Shown: piece after piece, positions 14,890-23,139 of the stretch | Layout: each line of letters opens with the position of its first letter | How positions within the stretch are numbered: position 1 is the stretch's first letter | Assembly: GCA_046758845.1 (NCBI GenBank) | Contig: JBHIBA010000032.1 | Coordinates: 1 to 25,769, forward strand | From: JBHIBA01 sp046758845 | GTDB lineage: Bacteria; UBA8248; JACPRG01; G963555815 | Length of the DNA: 25,769 bases | Reading direction: 5' to 3' | Translations under genes and position numbers: made by a program | The notes under the pieces: model-generated | Told to the model about the DNA's origin: nothing | Database searches by the model: none | The model's input: the letters and a program-made list of their open reading frames with translations, nothing else

Positions 14890-15921
14890 TTGGACTGGGA
14901 TGAATTTCGTAACCGGCGGTCCTCTGGTCGCGGCGGGGGATCTTCGTTTCAGGTCCCCAATATCAAACTGCCCAACTTGCGGGGAAAGGGGATCTGGTAT
15001 GGGGTCGCGGCGGTCGTTGTCATTGTGCTGCTCTCTGGGATCTACCAAGTTGGTCCCGACGAGAAGGGGGTCGTCATGAGGTTCGGCCGGGTGGTCCGCC
15101 GCGCCAGCCCCGGCTTCAATTATCGCCTTCCCTTCTTCGAGACGGTCGAAAGGCCCAAGGTGCTGGAGAGCAAGCGGGAGGAGATCGGCTTCCGGACCCT
15201 GGACCCCGGCCCGCCGGCCAGGTATGCCGACCGGCCGCAGGAATCCCTGATGCTGACCGGGGACGAGAACATCGTGGACGTCGACATGATCATCCAGTAC
15301 GTGATCTCGGACGAGTACAAGTACCTGTTCGCCGTGAAGGACCCCCGGGGGACGGTGCGGGACGCCGCCGAAGCGGCCCTGCGGGAGGTTATCGGAAGCA
15401 AGGTCATCGACGAGGCCCTCACCACCGGAAAGCCCCAGATCCAGGTGGAGACCATGGCCCTCATCCAGAAGATCCTCGACAGCTACGACTCGGGGATTCA
15501 CGTCACGGCCGTCCAGCTCCAGGACGTGCACCCGCCGAAGGAGGTCTCGGCCGCTTTCATCGACGTGGCGAGCGCCAAGGAGGACAAGAACCGGATCGTC
15601 CGGGAGGCCGATGGGTACCGGAACGCTGTGATCCCCGAGACGAGGGGGAAGGCGGCGCAGGTCATCAACCGGGCCGAGGCGTACCGGGCAGAGAAAATTC
15701 GGATGGCGACCGGGGACGCGAACCGCTTCAAACAGGTCCTGAAGGAATACCTGAAGGCCAAGGACGTCACTCGGAAGCGACTTTACCTGGAAACCATGGA
15801 GGAGATCCTGCCGGGCATTACGAAGATCATCCTGGATCAGGAAAAGAGCGGGGTCCTCCCCATCCTTCCGCTGGGTGAGGGCGCCGGGAAGACGATCCCG
15901 GGCATGAAAGGAACCCGGTAG
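14890..15921 (+). CDS. hflK: SPFH/band 7 membrane protein HflK
   Basis: HflK and HflC form a membrane cage around the FtsH protease and modulate its access to membrane substrates. The 343-residue protein has a Gly/Ser-rich cytoplasmic N-terminus, one membrane helix (about 35-52), then a band 7 domain beginning VGPDEKGVVMRFGRV, with NYRLPFFETVE and MLTGDENIVDVDMIIQYVI. HVTAVQLQDVHPPKEVSAAF closes the band 7 part, and a charged coiled-coil segment follows (VASAKEDKNRIVREADGYRN to YLKAKDVTRKRLYLETMEEIL). It is somewhat shorter than E. coli HflK (about 419), lacking long terminal extensions. hflC starts on the next base after its stop, so the two are tightly coupled. Confidence 0.95.
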   Translation: MDWDEFRNRRSSGRGGGSSFQVPNIKLPNLRGKGIWYGVAAVVVIVLLSGIYQVGPDEKGVVMRFGRVVRRASPGFNYRLPFFETVERPKVLESKREEIGFRTLDPGPPARYADRPQESLMLTGDENIVDVDMIIQYVISDEYKYLFAVKDPRGTVRDAAEAALREVIGSKVIDEALTTGKPQIQVETMALIQKILDSYDSGIHVTAVQLQDVHPPKEVSAAFIDVASAKEDKNRIVREADGYRNAVIPETRGKAAQVINRAEAYRAEKIRMATGDANRFKQVLKEYLKAKDVTRKRLYLETMEEILPGITKIILDQEKSGVLPILPLGEGAGKTIPGMKGTR

Positions 15922-16776
15922 ATGCCAAAGAAGCCCATCCTCTACGTGGTCATCGCCGTTGTTCTCATTATCGGCCTGAGCAGCGCCCTGTTCACCGTTC
16001 AGGAATACCAACAGGCCCTCGTTCTCCAAGGGGGCAGACCCGTGCGGATTCTCAAGGAGCCGGGGCTGCACGGGAAGATTCCCATCCTTCAGAATGTCGA
16101 GTACTTCGACAAGCGCGTTCTGGAGTATGACGCCAGCGCACGTCCCATCATCACGAAGGACAAAAAGACCCTCGTCGTGGACAACTACGCCAAGTGGCGG
16201 ATCATCGACCCGCTGAAGTTCCGCCAGGCGGTCCGGGACGAGCGGGGAGCCCAGTCCCGGCTGGACGACATCATCTACTCCGAGCTTCGCGTGGACCTGG
16301 CCCGCAAGGACCTGATCGAAATCGTCGCCACAGACAGGGCCAAGGCCATGCAGCTGGTCACCAGGCGCACCGACGAGAAGGCCCGGGAGTACGGCATCCA
16401 GGTCGTGGACGTCCGCATCAAGCGCGCCGACCTTCCCCCGGAGAACGAGAAGGCCATCTTCGGCCGGATGAAGGCGGAGCGGCAGCGAGAGGCGAGAAAG
16501 TACCGCTCCGAGGGCCAGGAGGAGGCCCTGAAGATCCGCGCGCAGACCGACAAGGAAAAGGCCATTCTCCTGGCTGAGGCCTATCAGAAAGAACAGGAAG
16601 TCCGCGGCGAGGGGGATGCCAAGGCCATCGTGATTTACGCCGAGGCCTTCGAACAGGATTCGGAATTTTATGGATTTCTGCGGACGTTGGAGGCGTACAA
16701 AAAGTCGTTGAAGACCGGCACAACCCTCCTGTTGCCTCCCCAGTCCGAGTTCCTCGAACACTTGTTCAAGAAGTAA
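15922..16776 (+). CDS. hflC: SPFH/band 7 membrane protein HflC
   Basis: This is the partner of HflK in the FtsH-regulating membrane complex. The 284-residue protein has an N-terminal membrane helix (about 5-24), then VQEYQQALVLQGGRPVRILKEPGLHGKIP, typical of HflC. LEYDASARPIITKDKKTLVVDNYAKWRI follows, then VVDVRIKRADLPPENEKAIFGRMKAERQREARKYRSEG, the hallmark HflC segment leading into the coiled coil. It ends with the usual YGFLRTLEAYKKSL and a short hydrophobic tail. It begins directly after the hflK stop. The very long antisense open frame across this pair (14803-17412) is a GC-rich shadow. Confidence 0.96.
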   Translation: MPKKPILYVVIAVVLIIGLSSALFTVQEYQQALVLQGGRPVRILKEPGLHGKIPILQNVEYFDKRVLEYDASARPIITKDKKTLVVDNYAKWRIIDPLKFRQAVRDERGAQSRLDDIIYSELRVDLARKDLIEIVATDRAKAMQLVTRRTDEKAREYGIQVVDVRIKRADLPPENEKAIFGRMKAERQREARKYRSEGQEEALKIRAQTDKEKAILLAEAYQKEQEVRGEGDAKAIVIYAEAFEQDSEFYGFLRTLEAYKKSLKTGTTLLLPPQSEFLEHLFKK

Positions 16777-16864
16777 CCGGCGGCGAGGTCGGGGGCGCAT
16801 CGTTCGGATACATCCCTGACGGCCAGCCCGCCATTGTCGTGAGCCCAAATCGACGTACGGATCG

Positions 16865-17443
16865 ATGACGGATATGTTCTGGGACGGCCTGGGCCCGGTG
16901 GCCATCTTCCTGCCGCTTCTTTGGGCCGCTCTGGCTGTGCTGACCGTCCTGTGGATTGCGCTGCCCTTCGCGGTGTTCGGCATCAAGCGCCGAATTGACC
17001 ATCTGATTGAGCTCCTGGAGAATCCCGCGGCGTCCGCTTCCTTGAGGGCCGGCGCGGCGACAGGGCGGATTTTCACGACCCTTCGACAAGAGGTTCTTCG
17101 GGTGTGGCCGGGCCTCAGAGAAGAGAGCCGCGAACCCGGGTGGGTTTCCCTTTTTGTGGATTCGGGCGCGGGGCGGACGTCTTTGGCAGAGGTCCGGGTC
17201 CGGGGAGACATCGTGGACCTGGAACTGGACCTGGAGGCTTTGGCCGCATACTGTCCCGTGCTGCGCGTGCCGGTCGTTCTGGCCCGGTTGGAAACTGGGT
17301 TGCCGCAACGGCCGGGATTGCGTGCCTTGATCAGCCAGGGAAGAGGTCGGCTGGTCATCCAGGTCGGTCCTGAAGGGGAGGGGCACATCCCGGAGCTGGC
17401 GGCGCTCATCAAAGAGCAGATCGTGGATGTCCTTCCGTCCTAG
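16865..17443 (+). CDS. Membrane-anchored protein of unknown function
   Basis: I do not recognise this 192-residue protein. It has one hydrophobic segment (about 11-39), followed by KRR (41-43), predicting an N-terminal anchor with the rest in the cytoplasm. A short helix (IDHLIELLE) follows, and then an apparently mixed alpha/beta domain (about 85-192) with GWVSLFVDSG, VRVRGDIVDLELDLEAL and RLVIQVGPEGEG, ending in an amphipathic helix. It lies 88 bases after hflC and 45 before gatA on the same strand. The codon pattern resembles the neighbours, and the protein is not a shadow of another gene. It is not GatC, which is about 95 residues with a different pattern. The start at 16865 has a weak ribosome site; Met4 is an alternative. 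Confidence 0.75.
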   Translation: MTDMFWDGLGPVAIFLPLLWAALAVLTVLWIALPFAVFGIKRRIDHLIELLENPAASASLRAGAATGRIFTTLRQEVLRVWPGLREESREPGWVSLFVDSGAGRTSLAEVRVRGDIVDLELDLEALAAYCPVLRVPVVLARLETGLPQRPGLRALISQGRGRLVIQVGPEGEGHIPELAALIKEQIVDVLPS

Positions 17444-17488
17444 ACCTTGAAACCCTCCCAGGAGACGCGGAGCGCCGGCGAAGAGCCC

Positions 17489-18955
17489 ATGAACGAGCCG
17501 ATCCACTACGCCTCTTTGCGCGAACTTTCAGAAGGTCTGGAAAAGGGCGACTATTCGTCCGAGGAATTGACCCGGGCCTTCCTGGATCGCATCGCCCGGA
17601 CCGAGCCCACCCTGAACGCCTACATCACGGTCCAGGAAGGGGCCGCCCTGGAGATGGCCCGCGCATCCGATGAGAGACGCCGCAAGGGAGAGGGTGTCTC
17701 GCCGCTGACCGGGATCCCCATCGCCCTCAAGGACCTCCTCTGCGCCCGGGGGACGAGGACGACCTGCGGCTCGAAGATCCTCCGGAACTTCGTCGCGCCT
17801 TACGACGCCACCGTCGTCCGCAGGCTCCGGGAGGCCGGCGCCGTTTTTCTGGGCAAGACGAACATGGACGAGTTCGCCATGGGGTCCTCGAACGAAACCT
17901 CGGCGTACGGGATCGTCAAAAATCCGTGGCGCCTGGAATGCATCCCGGGCGGCTCCAGCGGCGGGAGCGCCTCAGCGGTCGCGGCCGGCCAGTGCGCCGC
18001 CGCGTTGGGCTCGGACACCGGCGGGTCCATCCGTCAGCCGGCCGCCTGCTGCGGTATCGTCGGCCTGAAGCCGACGTACGGGCGGGTTTCGCGCTTCGGG
18101 CTCGTGGCCTTCGCCTCCTCCCTCGACCAGATCGGGCCCATCACGCGGGACGCGCTCGACGCCGCCCTGCTGATGAACGTCATCGGCGGCAAGGACCCGC
18201 TCGACTCCACCTCCGCCGACGTGCCCGTCCCCGACTTCACCGCCGCCTTGACGGGAGACATTCAAGGCCTTCGAATCGGCCTGCCGAAGGAATACTTCGT
18301 GGAAGGAATGGAAGCGGACGTAGAGGCCCGCTTGCGCGAGGCCATCGACGTCCTCGAGGGGCTGGGGGCCGAAGTCCGGGAGATCTCCCTGCCCCATACG
18401 AAATATGCCGTGGCCACTTACTACATCATCGCCCCGGCGGAGGCCTCCAGCAATCTGGCGCGCTACGACGGGGTGAGGTACGGCCACCGGACCGAACGCT
18501 CCGGGGACATCCTCGAGATGTACAAGACCACGCGGGCCGAGGGATTCGGCGACGAAGTGAAGCGGCGCATCATGCTGGGCACCTACGCGCTGAGTTCCGG
18601 CTATTATGACGCCTATTACCTGAAGGCTCTCAAGGTCCGGGCCCTGGTCCGGGAGGAGTTCAACCGCGCCTATGAGGAAGTGGACGCCGTCCTGACGGCG
18701 ACCTCCCCCACCGCGGCCTTCAAGATCGGCGAGAAGACAGGCGACCCCCTGACGATGTATCTCTCGGATGTCCTTACGATTTCCTGTAACCTGGCGGGGA
18801 TCCCGGGGTTGAGCATTCCGTGCGGGTTCACCTCCTCGGGGCTCCCGGTGGGGCTTCAGCTCCTGGGCCGGGCCTTCGACGAAGAGACCCTGCTCCGCGT
18901 GGCCGACGCCTATCAGCGGGAGACGGATTTCCACCGCAGGCGCCCGGATCTGTAA
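17489..18955 (+). CDS. gatA: Asp-tRNA(Asn)/Glu-tRNA(Gln) amidotransferase subunit A
   Basis: GatA is the amidase of the GatCAB complex. It releases ammonia from glutamine and, with GatB, amidates mischarged Glu-tRNA(Gln) or Asp-tRNA(Asn). From the ATG at 17489 the protein has 488 residues, the family norm; a TTG at 17447 would add 14 residues without a ribosome site. The Ser-cisSer-Lys triad is intact: K81 in IALKDL, S156 in PGGSSGGSASAV, and S180 in GSDTGGSIRQPA, in the order and spacing of known GatA. GLKPTYGRVSRFGLVAFASSLDQIGP and the C-terminal IPGLSIPCGF...PVGLQLLG are also present. gatB follows 4 bases later. No gatC is visible in the window. Confidence 0.97.
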   Translation: MNEPIHYASLRELSEGLEKGDYSSEELTRAFLDRIARTEPTLNAYITVQEGAALEMARASDERRRKGEGVSPLTGIPIALKDLLCARGTRTTCGSKILRNFVAPYDATVVRRLREAGAVFLGKTNMDEFAMGSSNETSAYGIVKNPWRLECIPGGSSGGSASAVAAGQCAAALGSDTGGSIRQPAACCGIVGLKPTYGRVSRFGLVAFASSLDQIGPITRDALDAALLMNVIGGKDPLDSTSADVPVPDFTAALTGDIQGLRIGLPKEYFVEGMEADVEARLREAIDVLEGLGAEVREISLPHTKYAVATYYIIAPAEASSNLARYDGVRYGHRTERSGDILEMYKTTRAEGFGDEVKRRIMLGTYALSSGYYDAYYLKALKVRALVREEFNRAYEEVDAVLTATSPTAAFKIGEKTGDPLTMYLSDVLTISCNLAGIPGLSIPCGFTSSGLPVGLQLLGRAFDEETLLRVADAYQRETDFHRRRPDL

Positions 18956-18959
18956 GGAA

Positions 18960-20405
18960 ATGGCCGTGGAGTACGAAACCGTCATCGGCCTGGAGGTTCA
19001 CGCCCAGCTCAAGAGCCATTCGAAGATTTTCTGCTCTTGCAGCACGGAGTTCGGGGGCAAGCCCAACTCTCAGACCTGCCCCATCTGCCTGGGAATGCCC
19101 GGCGTCCTGCCGGCGGTGAACAGGCGGGCCATCGAGTTTCTCCTCCGCCTGGCCATCGCCTGCGAGGCTGACATCGCCCTTCACAGCCGGTTCGCCCGCA
19201 AGAACTACTTCTACCCCGACCTTCCCAAGGATTATCAGATCTCCCAGTATGAGCTCCCCCTGGCTACGGGCGGCCACATCGACCTCGACGTGGACGGCAA
19301 AACCCGGTCCGTTCGCCTCGTCCGCATCCACATCGAGGAAGACGCCGGAAAGCTCATCCACGGGGAGAACCTGGACGACCCGAAATCCAGCTACGTGGAC
19401 CTGAACCGGGCGGGAACGCCCCTTTTGGAGATCGTGAGCGAACCCGACCTGCGAAGCCCCGCCGAAGCCCGGGAATACGTGCAAAAACTCCGCACGCTGG
19501 TCCAATACCTGGACATCTGCGACGGCAACATGGAGGAGGGGAGTCTCCGGTGCGACGCCAATCTCTCTGTCCGTCCCGCCGGCAGCCAGGAGCTGGGGAC
19601 GAAGTCCGAGATGAAAAACCTGAACTCCCTCCGCTTCCTCCAGAGGGCGCTCGAGTACGAACGGGACCGCCAGGTCCGCGTCCTGGAAATGGGGGGCCGG
19701 GTCGTTCAGGAAACCCGGCTGTGGGACCAGGCCCAGGGGGTGACCTTGCCCATGCGGACCAAGGAGTACGCCCATGACTACCGCTACTTCCCCGACCCCG
19801 ACCTCGTCCCCATGGTCGTCGAGAAGGAATGGCTGGAGGAAATTCGAGCGGGCCTCCCGGAGCTGCCCGACGCGAAGCAGAAGCGCTTCGTCGAGCAGTA
19901 CGGCCTTCCGGCCTACGACGCGGGCGTGCTCACGGCGAGCCGGGACCTCGCCGACTTCTACGAGCGGGCCGTCAAGACCCACGGCTCCCCGAAGACCCTC
20001 AGCAACTGGGTGATGGGAGAGCTCCTGGGGGCCTTGAATGAAGCGAAAAATGAGATCACGAACTCTCCCGTCTCGCCGGAAAACCTGGCCGGGCTGGTCA
20101 AGCTCATCGATGACAAGACCATCAGCGGCAAGATCGCCAAAACGGTGTTCGAGGAGATGTTCCGCACCGGAAAGGACGCGGCCGCCATCGTCCGGGAGCA
20201 GGGCCTGACGCAGATCACCGACGAAGGGGCCCTCGAGTCCGCCATCGAGGAGGTCATCTCGGCGCACCCCAACGAGGTCTCGGAGTATAAGGGCGGCAGG
20301 ACGAAGCTGTTGGGGTTTTTCATGGGTCAGGTGATGAAGGCGACGCAGGGAAAAGGGAATCCCCAGGCCGTACAGGAAATCCTGAAGCGCAAGCTGAGTG
20401 AGTAA
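18960..20405 (+). CDS. gatB: Asp-tRNA(Asn)/Glu-tRNA(Gln) amidotransferase subunit B
   Basis: GatB binds the mischarged tRNA, activates its carboxylate with ATP and receives ammonia from GatA. The 481-residue protein begins YETVIGLEVHAQLKSHSKIFC, followed by CSC and QTCPICLGMPGVLP, which supply the zinc-binding cysteines. KNYFYPDLPKDYQISQYE, IHIEEDAGKLIH and YVDLNRAGTPLLEIVSEPDL are the kinase-like core, and KNLNSLRFLQRALEYE and DYRYFPDPDL follow. The C-terminal helical and YqeY-like domain ends with MGQVMKATQGKGNPQAVQEIL. The start is 4 bases after gatA. It is complete. Confidence 0.98.
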   Translation: MAVEYETVIGLEVHAQLKSHSKIFCSCSTEFGGKPNSQTCPICLGMPGVLPAVNRRAIEFLLRLAIACEADIALHSRFARKNYFYPDLPKDYQISQYELPLATGGHIDLDVDGKTRSVRLVRIHIEEDAGKLIHGENLDDPKSSYVDLNRAGTPLLEIVSEPDLRSPAEAREYVQKLRTLVQYLDICDGNMEEGSLRCDANLSVRPAGSQELGTKSEMKNLNSLRFLQRALEYERDRQVRVLEMGGRVVQETRLWDQAQGVTLPMRTKEYAHDYRYFPDPDLVPMVVEKEWLEEIRAGLPELPDAKQKRFVEQYGLPAYDAGVLTASRDLADFYERAVKTHGSPKTLSNWVMGELLGALNEAKNEITNSPVSPENLAGLVKLIDDKTISGKIAKTVFEEMFRTGKDAAAIVREQGLTQITDEGALESAIEEVISAHPNEVSEYKGGRTKLLGFFMGQVMKATQGKGNPQAVQEILKRKLSE

Positions 20406-20413
20406 AGGGATTT

Positions 20414-20431
20414 CCGCCCTTCTGGGGGCGG
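20414..20431 (+). terminator. Weak hairpin after gatB
   Basis: CCGCCC (20414-20419) and GGGCGG (20426-20431) form a 6-bp stem 8 bases after the gatB stop. A G-run rather than a T-run follows, so an intrinsic terminator role is uncertain. Confidence 0.25.
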
Positions 20432-20578
20432 GGGGGGTCGTTGCCTCGGCCCGTGCAGTCCAATTTGCCGAATTACAAAAGCGAACGAAGACGGTTGACA
20501 CCCCTGTCACCCCCTCTCTGCGCTCGGGGCAAGCTCTGAGCGAGAGGCACTGACTCGCGCGAAGGGTCTCGCAATTAA

Positions 20579-20634
20579 GGTGTCTTGCGGCGAGATTCTT
20601 CGTGCGGGCCAACGCCCCGCACTCAGAATGACAC
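20579..20634. repeat. Long imperfect palindrome in the gatB-oxidoreductase gap
   Basis: Nested pairing runs inward: GTGTC (from 20580) with GACAC (ending 20634), ATTCT (20595-20599) with AGAAT (20625-20629), and GTGCGGG (20602-20608) with CCCGCAC (20616-20622). A second stem lies just upstream at about 20514-20549 (CTCT..CGCTC with GAGCG..AGAG). The pattern resembles dispersed palindromes with GAGATTCTTCG/CTCAGAATGAC arms. The gap 20406-20682 shows no gene. Confidence 0.5.
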
Positions 20635-20682
20635 GTCAACTATTAAGAGCTCTTGTTAGAAAGAAACCCGGGAGAAACGTAC

Positions 20683-21687
20683 ATGGTAAGTCCTGTCAAG
20701 GCGGCAAGCGTGGGGATCGGCTGGTGGTCGGGCGTTTTGGCCGACGCCGTCCAGAAGACCGAGGCCTTGGAGATCGTCACCTGCTTCACCCGAAACCCGA
20801 AGAAGCGGGCGGATTTTGCCAAGAAGTACGGCTGCCGCCAATCTGAAAGTTACGAGGCCATCGTTTCCGATCCCGAGGTCGAGGCGGTTCTTCTGACGAC
20901 GCCGCACTCCGCCCACCGGCCACAGGTCGAGGCCGCGGCGGCGGCGGGCAAGCACGTCTTCGTGGAAAAGCCCTTGGCCCACACGGTGGCGGAAGCGAAG
21001 GCGGCGGTGGCGGCATGTGAGCGGGCCGGGGTGTTGCTCTCGGTGGGTCACAGCCGTCGTCACCAGGAAGGGGCGAGGAAGCTCAAGGCCCTCATTGAGG
21101 ACGGGACGCTGGGTCAGGTCATCACGGCCGAGGCCAATCTGTCTGCCGCCGCGGGCATGATCTTGGATGAGACCAAGTGGCGCTCCAGCCCGGCGGAGAG
21201 TCCCGGAGGTCCTTTGACAAGTTTCGGGATCCATCACCTGGACACGCTGGGATACCTGTTGGGTCCGATCAAGCGGATCTCTGCCTTTTGTCGGCGCCTG
21301 GCGGTGCCGGTGGGTATTGACGACGCGGTCACGGCGATACTGGAGTTCGAGTCGGGGGCGTTGGGGTACGTGGGCTCGAACTTTGCGACGCCCAAGATTT
21401 TCTATCTCAACGTCTACGGGACGGAGGCCAACGGCTACTGTGACTCCGAGGGGACGCGCCTGTTCCTGCAAAAGAAGGGCGGAGAGGAGCGCGAGGCGGT
21501 GAAATTGGGTCCGCACGTGGACATCGTTTTGGAGGAGATGGAGGAGTTCGGCCGGTGCGTTCGGACGGGTGCTCGCCCCGAGGTGGGCGGGGAGGAGGGG
21601 ATTCGGGCCATCGCCGCGGTGGAGGCCGTCGCCCGCTCGGCCGAAAGCGGCAAGACCATCGCACTGGACGACCTCATCGGCGGCTAA
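20683..21687 (+). CDS. Gfo/Idh/MocA family NAD(P)-dependent oxidoreductase
   Basis: This is probably a sugar or cyclitol dehydrogenase, substrate unknown. From the ATG at 20683 (GGGAG about 9 bases upstream) the protein has 334 residues; a TTG at 20653 would add 10 without a ribosome site. The Rossmann start is VGIGWWSGVLAD, in which the third glycine of GxGxxG is replaced. The cofactor/active-site signature HVFVEKPLAHT (EKP 95-97) is intact, and SFGIHHLDTLGYLLG supplies the catalytic His region. The C-terminal alpha/beta domain reads through FYLNVYGTEANGYCD to RAIAAVEAVARSAESGK. It stands alone between two repeat-bearing gaps. Confidence 0.92.
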   Translation: MVSPVKAASVGIGWWSGVLADAVQKTEALEIVTCFTRNPKKRADFAKKYGCRQSESYEAIVSDPEVEAVLLTTPHSAHRPQVEAAAAAGKHVFVEKPLAHTVAEAKAAVAACERAGVLLSVGHSRRHQEGARKLKALIEDGTLGQVITAEANLSAAAGMILDETKWRSSPAESPGGPLTSFGIHHLDTLGYLLGPIKRISAFCRRLAVPVGIDDAVTAILEFESGALGYVGSNFATPKIFYLNVYGTEANGYCDSEGTRLFLQKKGGEEREAVKLGPHVDIVLEEMEEFGRCVRTGARPEVGGEEGIRAIAAVEAVARSAESGKTIALDDLIGG

Positions 21688-21753
21688 CGGACGAGTTCGA
21701 TAGGTCGTCGTCCCTTCGTCGCAGAAGGCGAGAGAAGCCCTATCTAACCACCC

Positions 21754-22395
21754 TTAGAAAAGGGTCAGCGTCTGCGTGACCCCTCCGCCGGCCTCTCCGG
21801 CAGCCCCTCCGGCAAATTGGGCGCCGGCCCTGGCCGTTCCCGTGCCGACCTGTTGGATGAGTTGCGTGAATCTCGCGTTCCGGAACGCGTTGCCCCCGTT
21901 AGCAATCACGTTAGACCGAATAAGCGCATTTTCGCCTCCGAATAGCGCACCCGTGGTCTGGAGCGCATCGCTGCTCTGGAGGCCCTGTACAGCGGTATCA
22001 ACCAATGACAATCCCAGACCGGTCCCGGTCGCCTGATCGTCGCCCTGGACTGGTCCGGATGTCTGTCCGTTTCCCACCGGGTCGTCGCCGCTTCCGCTGA
22101 TACCCGCAATGCCCAAAGGTCCGACAACCGCCCCAGAAACTTGGGCTACAAGGTCGTTGATACCCGCCAGGAGGGCGCCCGTAAGGGAATCTCCGATGGT
22201 CACGGAAATCGACTGCCCGGCGTAGATGCCTTCCAGCTCACCATCCGAGAGGACCTTTGCCTCGCCGGACTGAGCCGGAGGGCCCATCAGGACGAGAGCA
22301 GCAACAGCAAGGGCGAGGACCGTAAGAAACCTGCTCATTCCTGTTGCTCTTCTGCGGGTTGCGCTAGGCAAGCCTCTCCGTTCTTCGATTCCCAT
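21754..22395 (-). CDS. Small exported Gly/Ala-rich protein of unknown function
   Basis: Read on the minus strand, an ATG at 22395 has AGAGAGGA 9 bases upstream. It gives a 213-residue protein with a basic N-terminus, a hydrophobic signal segment (SRFLTVLALAVAALVLMG) and a likely cleavage near QSGEAK. A shorter start at Met20 (22338) is possible. The mature part opens with VLSDGELEGIYAG, then a hydrophobic Gly/Ala/Leu stretch, then a Gly/Asp/Ser/Gln-rich segment. Its end is Asn/Ala/Gly-rich, with IRSNVIANGGNAFRNARFTQLI and the final TQTLTLF. There is no cysteine in the mature part and few aromatic residues. I do not recognise a family. The LSDxELxxIxAG motif is reminiscent of short motifs at the N-termini of some exported or leader-bearing proteins, but no role follows from that. 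Confidence 0.68.
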   Translation of the reverse strand: MGIEERRGLPSATRRRATGMSRFLTVLALAVAALVLMGPPAQSGEAKVLSDGELEGIYAGQSISVTIGDSLTGALLAGINDLVAQVSGAVVGPLGIAGISGSGDDPVGNGQTSGPVQGDDQATGTGLGLSLVDTAVQGLQSSDALQTTGALFGGENALIRSNVIANGGNAFRNARFTQLIQQVGTGTARAGAQFAGGAAGEAGGGVTQTLTLF

Positions 22396-22842
22396 GATTC
22401 GCTGTCCTCTCTTTGCTTGATGGCCTGACATGCCTTATCGGGTTGATTCGTTCCGGTGAGGTCAGATTGGGGCCGTGCTTGGACCTTCTTCTGAAGGGTT
22501 CGGCGCGTTCAAGGCCGGGACAGGGATTTCCGGGCGATGGGGTTCGCTCGCGGGCTCCCCCGCCGAATCGCTTCGTCCCCGGCGATGCGTCGCGTGGGTC
22601 CGAAAGTTATTGTTCTGTTGCGTCTGATTTGTAGACTCGGACGCAGAAAAATTCTTGCACCGTGAAGCCTATTTCTTTGGAACGCCAGTCGGGGTGTCGG
22701 TGGGATCGTTAGAAAAAATGGGCTGCCCGAGGAGGGCAGGGGGCCTGCGGATGAGGGCTAGTCGCCGCTCTCGAGTCCGCCTCGCGACCCTGAGTGATCC
22801 CCAGTTTTTGAACGAGTTGGTTAAGGTGGCCCCGCTTTGTGA

Positions 22843-22913
22843 ATCGGGGGATGCCCCGATCTCCGCTACGGGCTGAGCCCGCGGGGTCTGCGACCCCTCG
22901 CTCAGATCGGGGC
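22843..22913. repeat. Palindromic element that can fold as a three-way junction
   Basis: GCCCCGATCT (22853-22862) pairs with AGATCGGGGC (22904-22913). The loop holds two more hairpins: CGGGC-TGA-GCCCG, and GGGGT with ACCCC. Just upstream, ATCGGGG (from 22843) can pair with the same CCCCGAT arm, an alternative fold. Confidence 0.55.
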
Positions 22914-23031
22914 TACGTTTTCTCGCTCGGACGCCGCTCCTGGAAGGCCTGGGGCTGCGGACCCGGCCGTGTCTGAAGAGCAGCGCCGTCGTTTGACTCC
23001 CTCAGGACGCAAAACCCTGTAGTCAGCGTAG

Positions 23032-23060
23032 CCGCGATTTGAGCGAAGCGGAAATCGCGG
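23032..23060. repeat. Palindrome matching the one upstream of purH
   Basis: CCGCGATTT (23032-23040) pairs with AAATCGCGG (23052-23060) around an 11-base loop. The arms and the GTAG/GAGCG context match 29-72, where a 16-base palindrome interrupts the loop. Confidence 0.6.
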
Positions 23061-23139
23061 CCCTCTCGCGACCGTTTAGGGTTCACTTGAGGGTTGGTCG
23101 CGGCTGCTTCGCTCCCGAAAGTCTCGCGTCCGGAGATGC

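Noticed and set aside
14803..17412. 869-codon open frame antisense to hflK, hflC and the following gene
   Set aside because: It is a GC-rich shadow of well-supported sense genes. Its product has no recognisable domain and is dominated by Asp/Leu/Gly/Val/Arg-rich sequence as expected from reversed codons.
18828..20639. 603-codon open frame antisense to gatB
   Set aside because: It is a mirror of a complete gatB with intact motifs, with no ribosome site or family resemblance.
22432..22700. Riboswitch (for example cyclic di-GMP type) upstream of the exported protein
   Set aside because: I looked for the conserved core bases on the minus strand and did not find them; only a simple TGCGTC/GACGCA inverted repeat is present.
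22655..22876. Short open frame in the gene-poor region
   Set aside because: It ends inside a palindrome, has no ribosome site, and the product is low-complexity.
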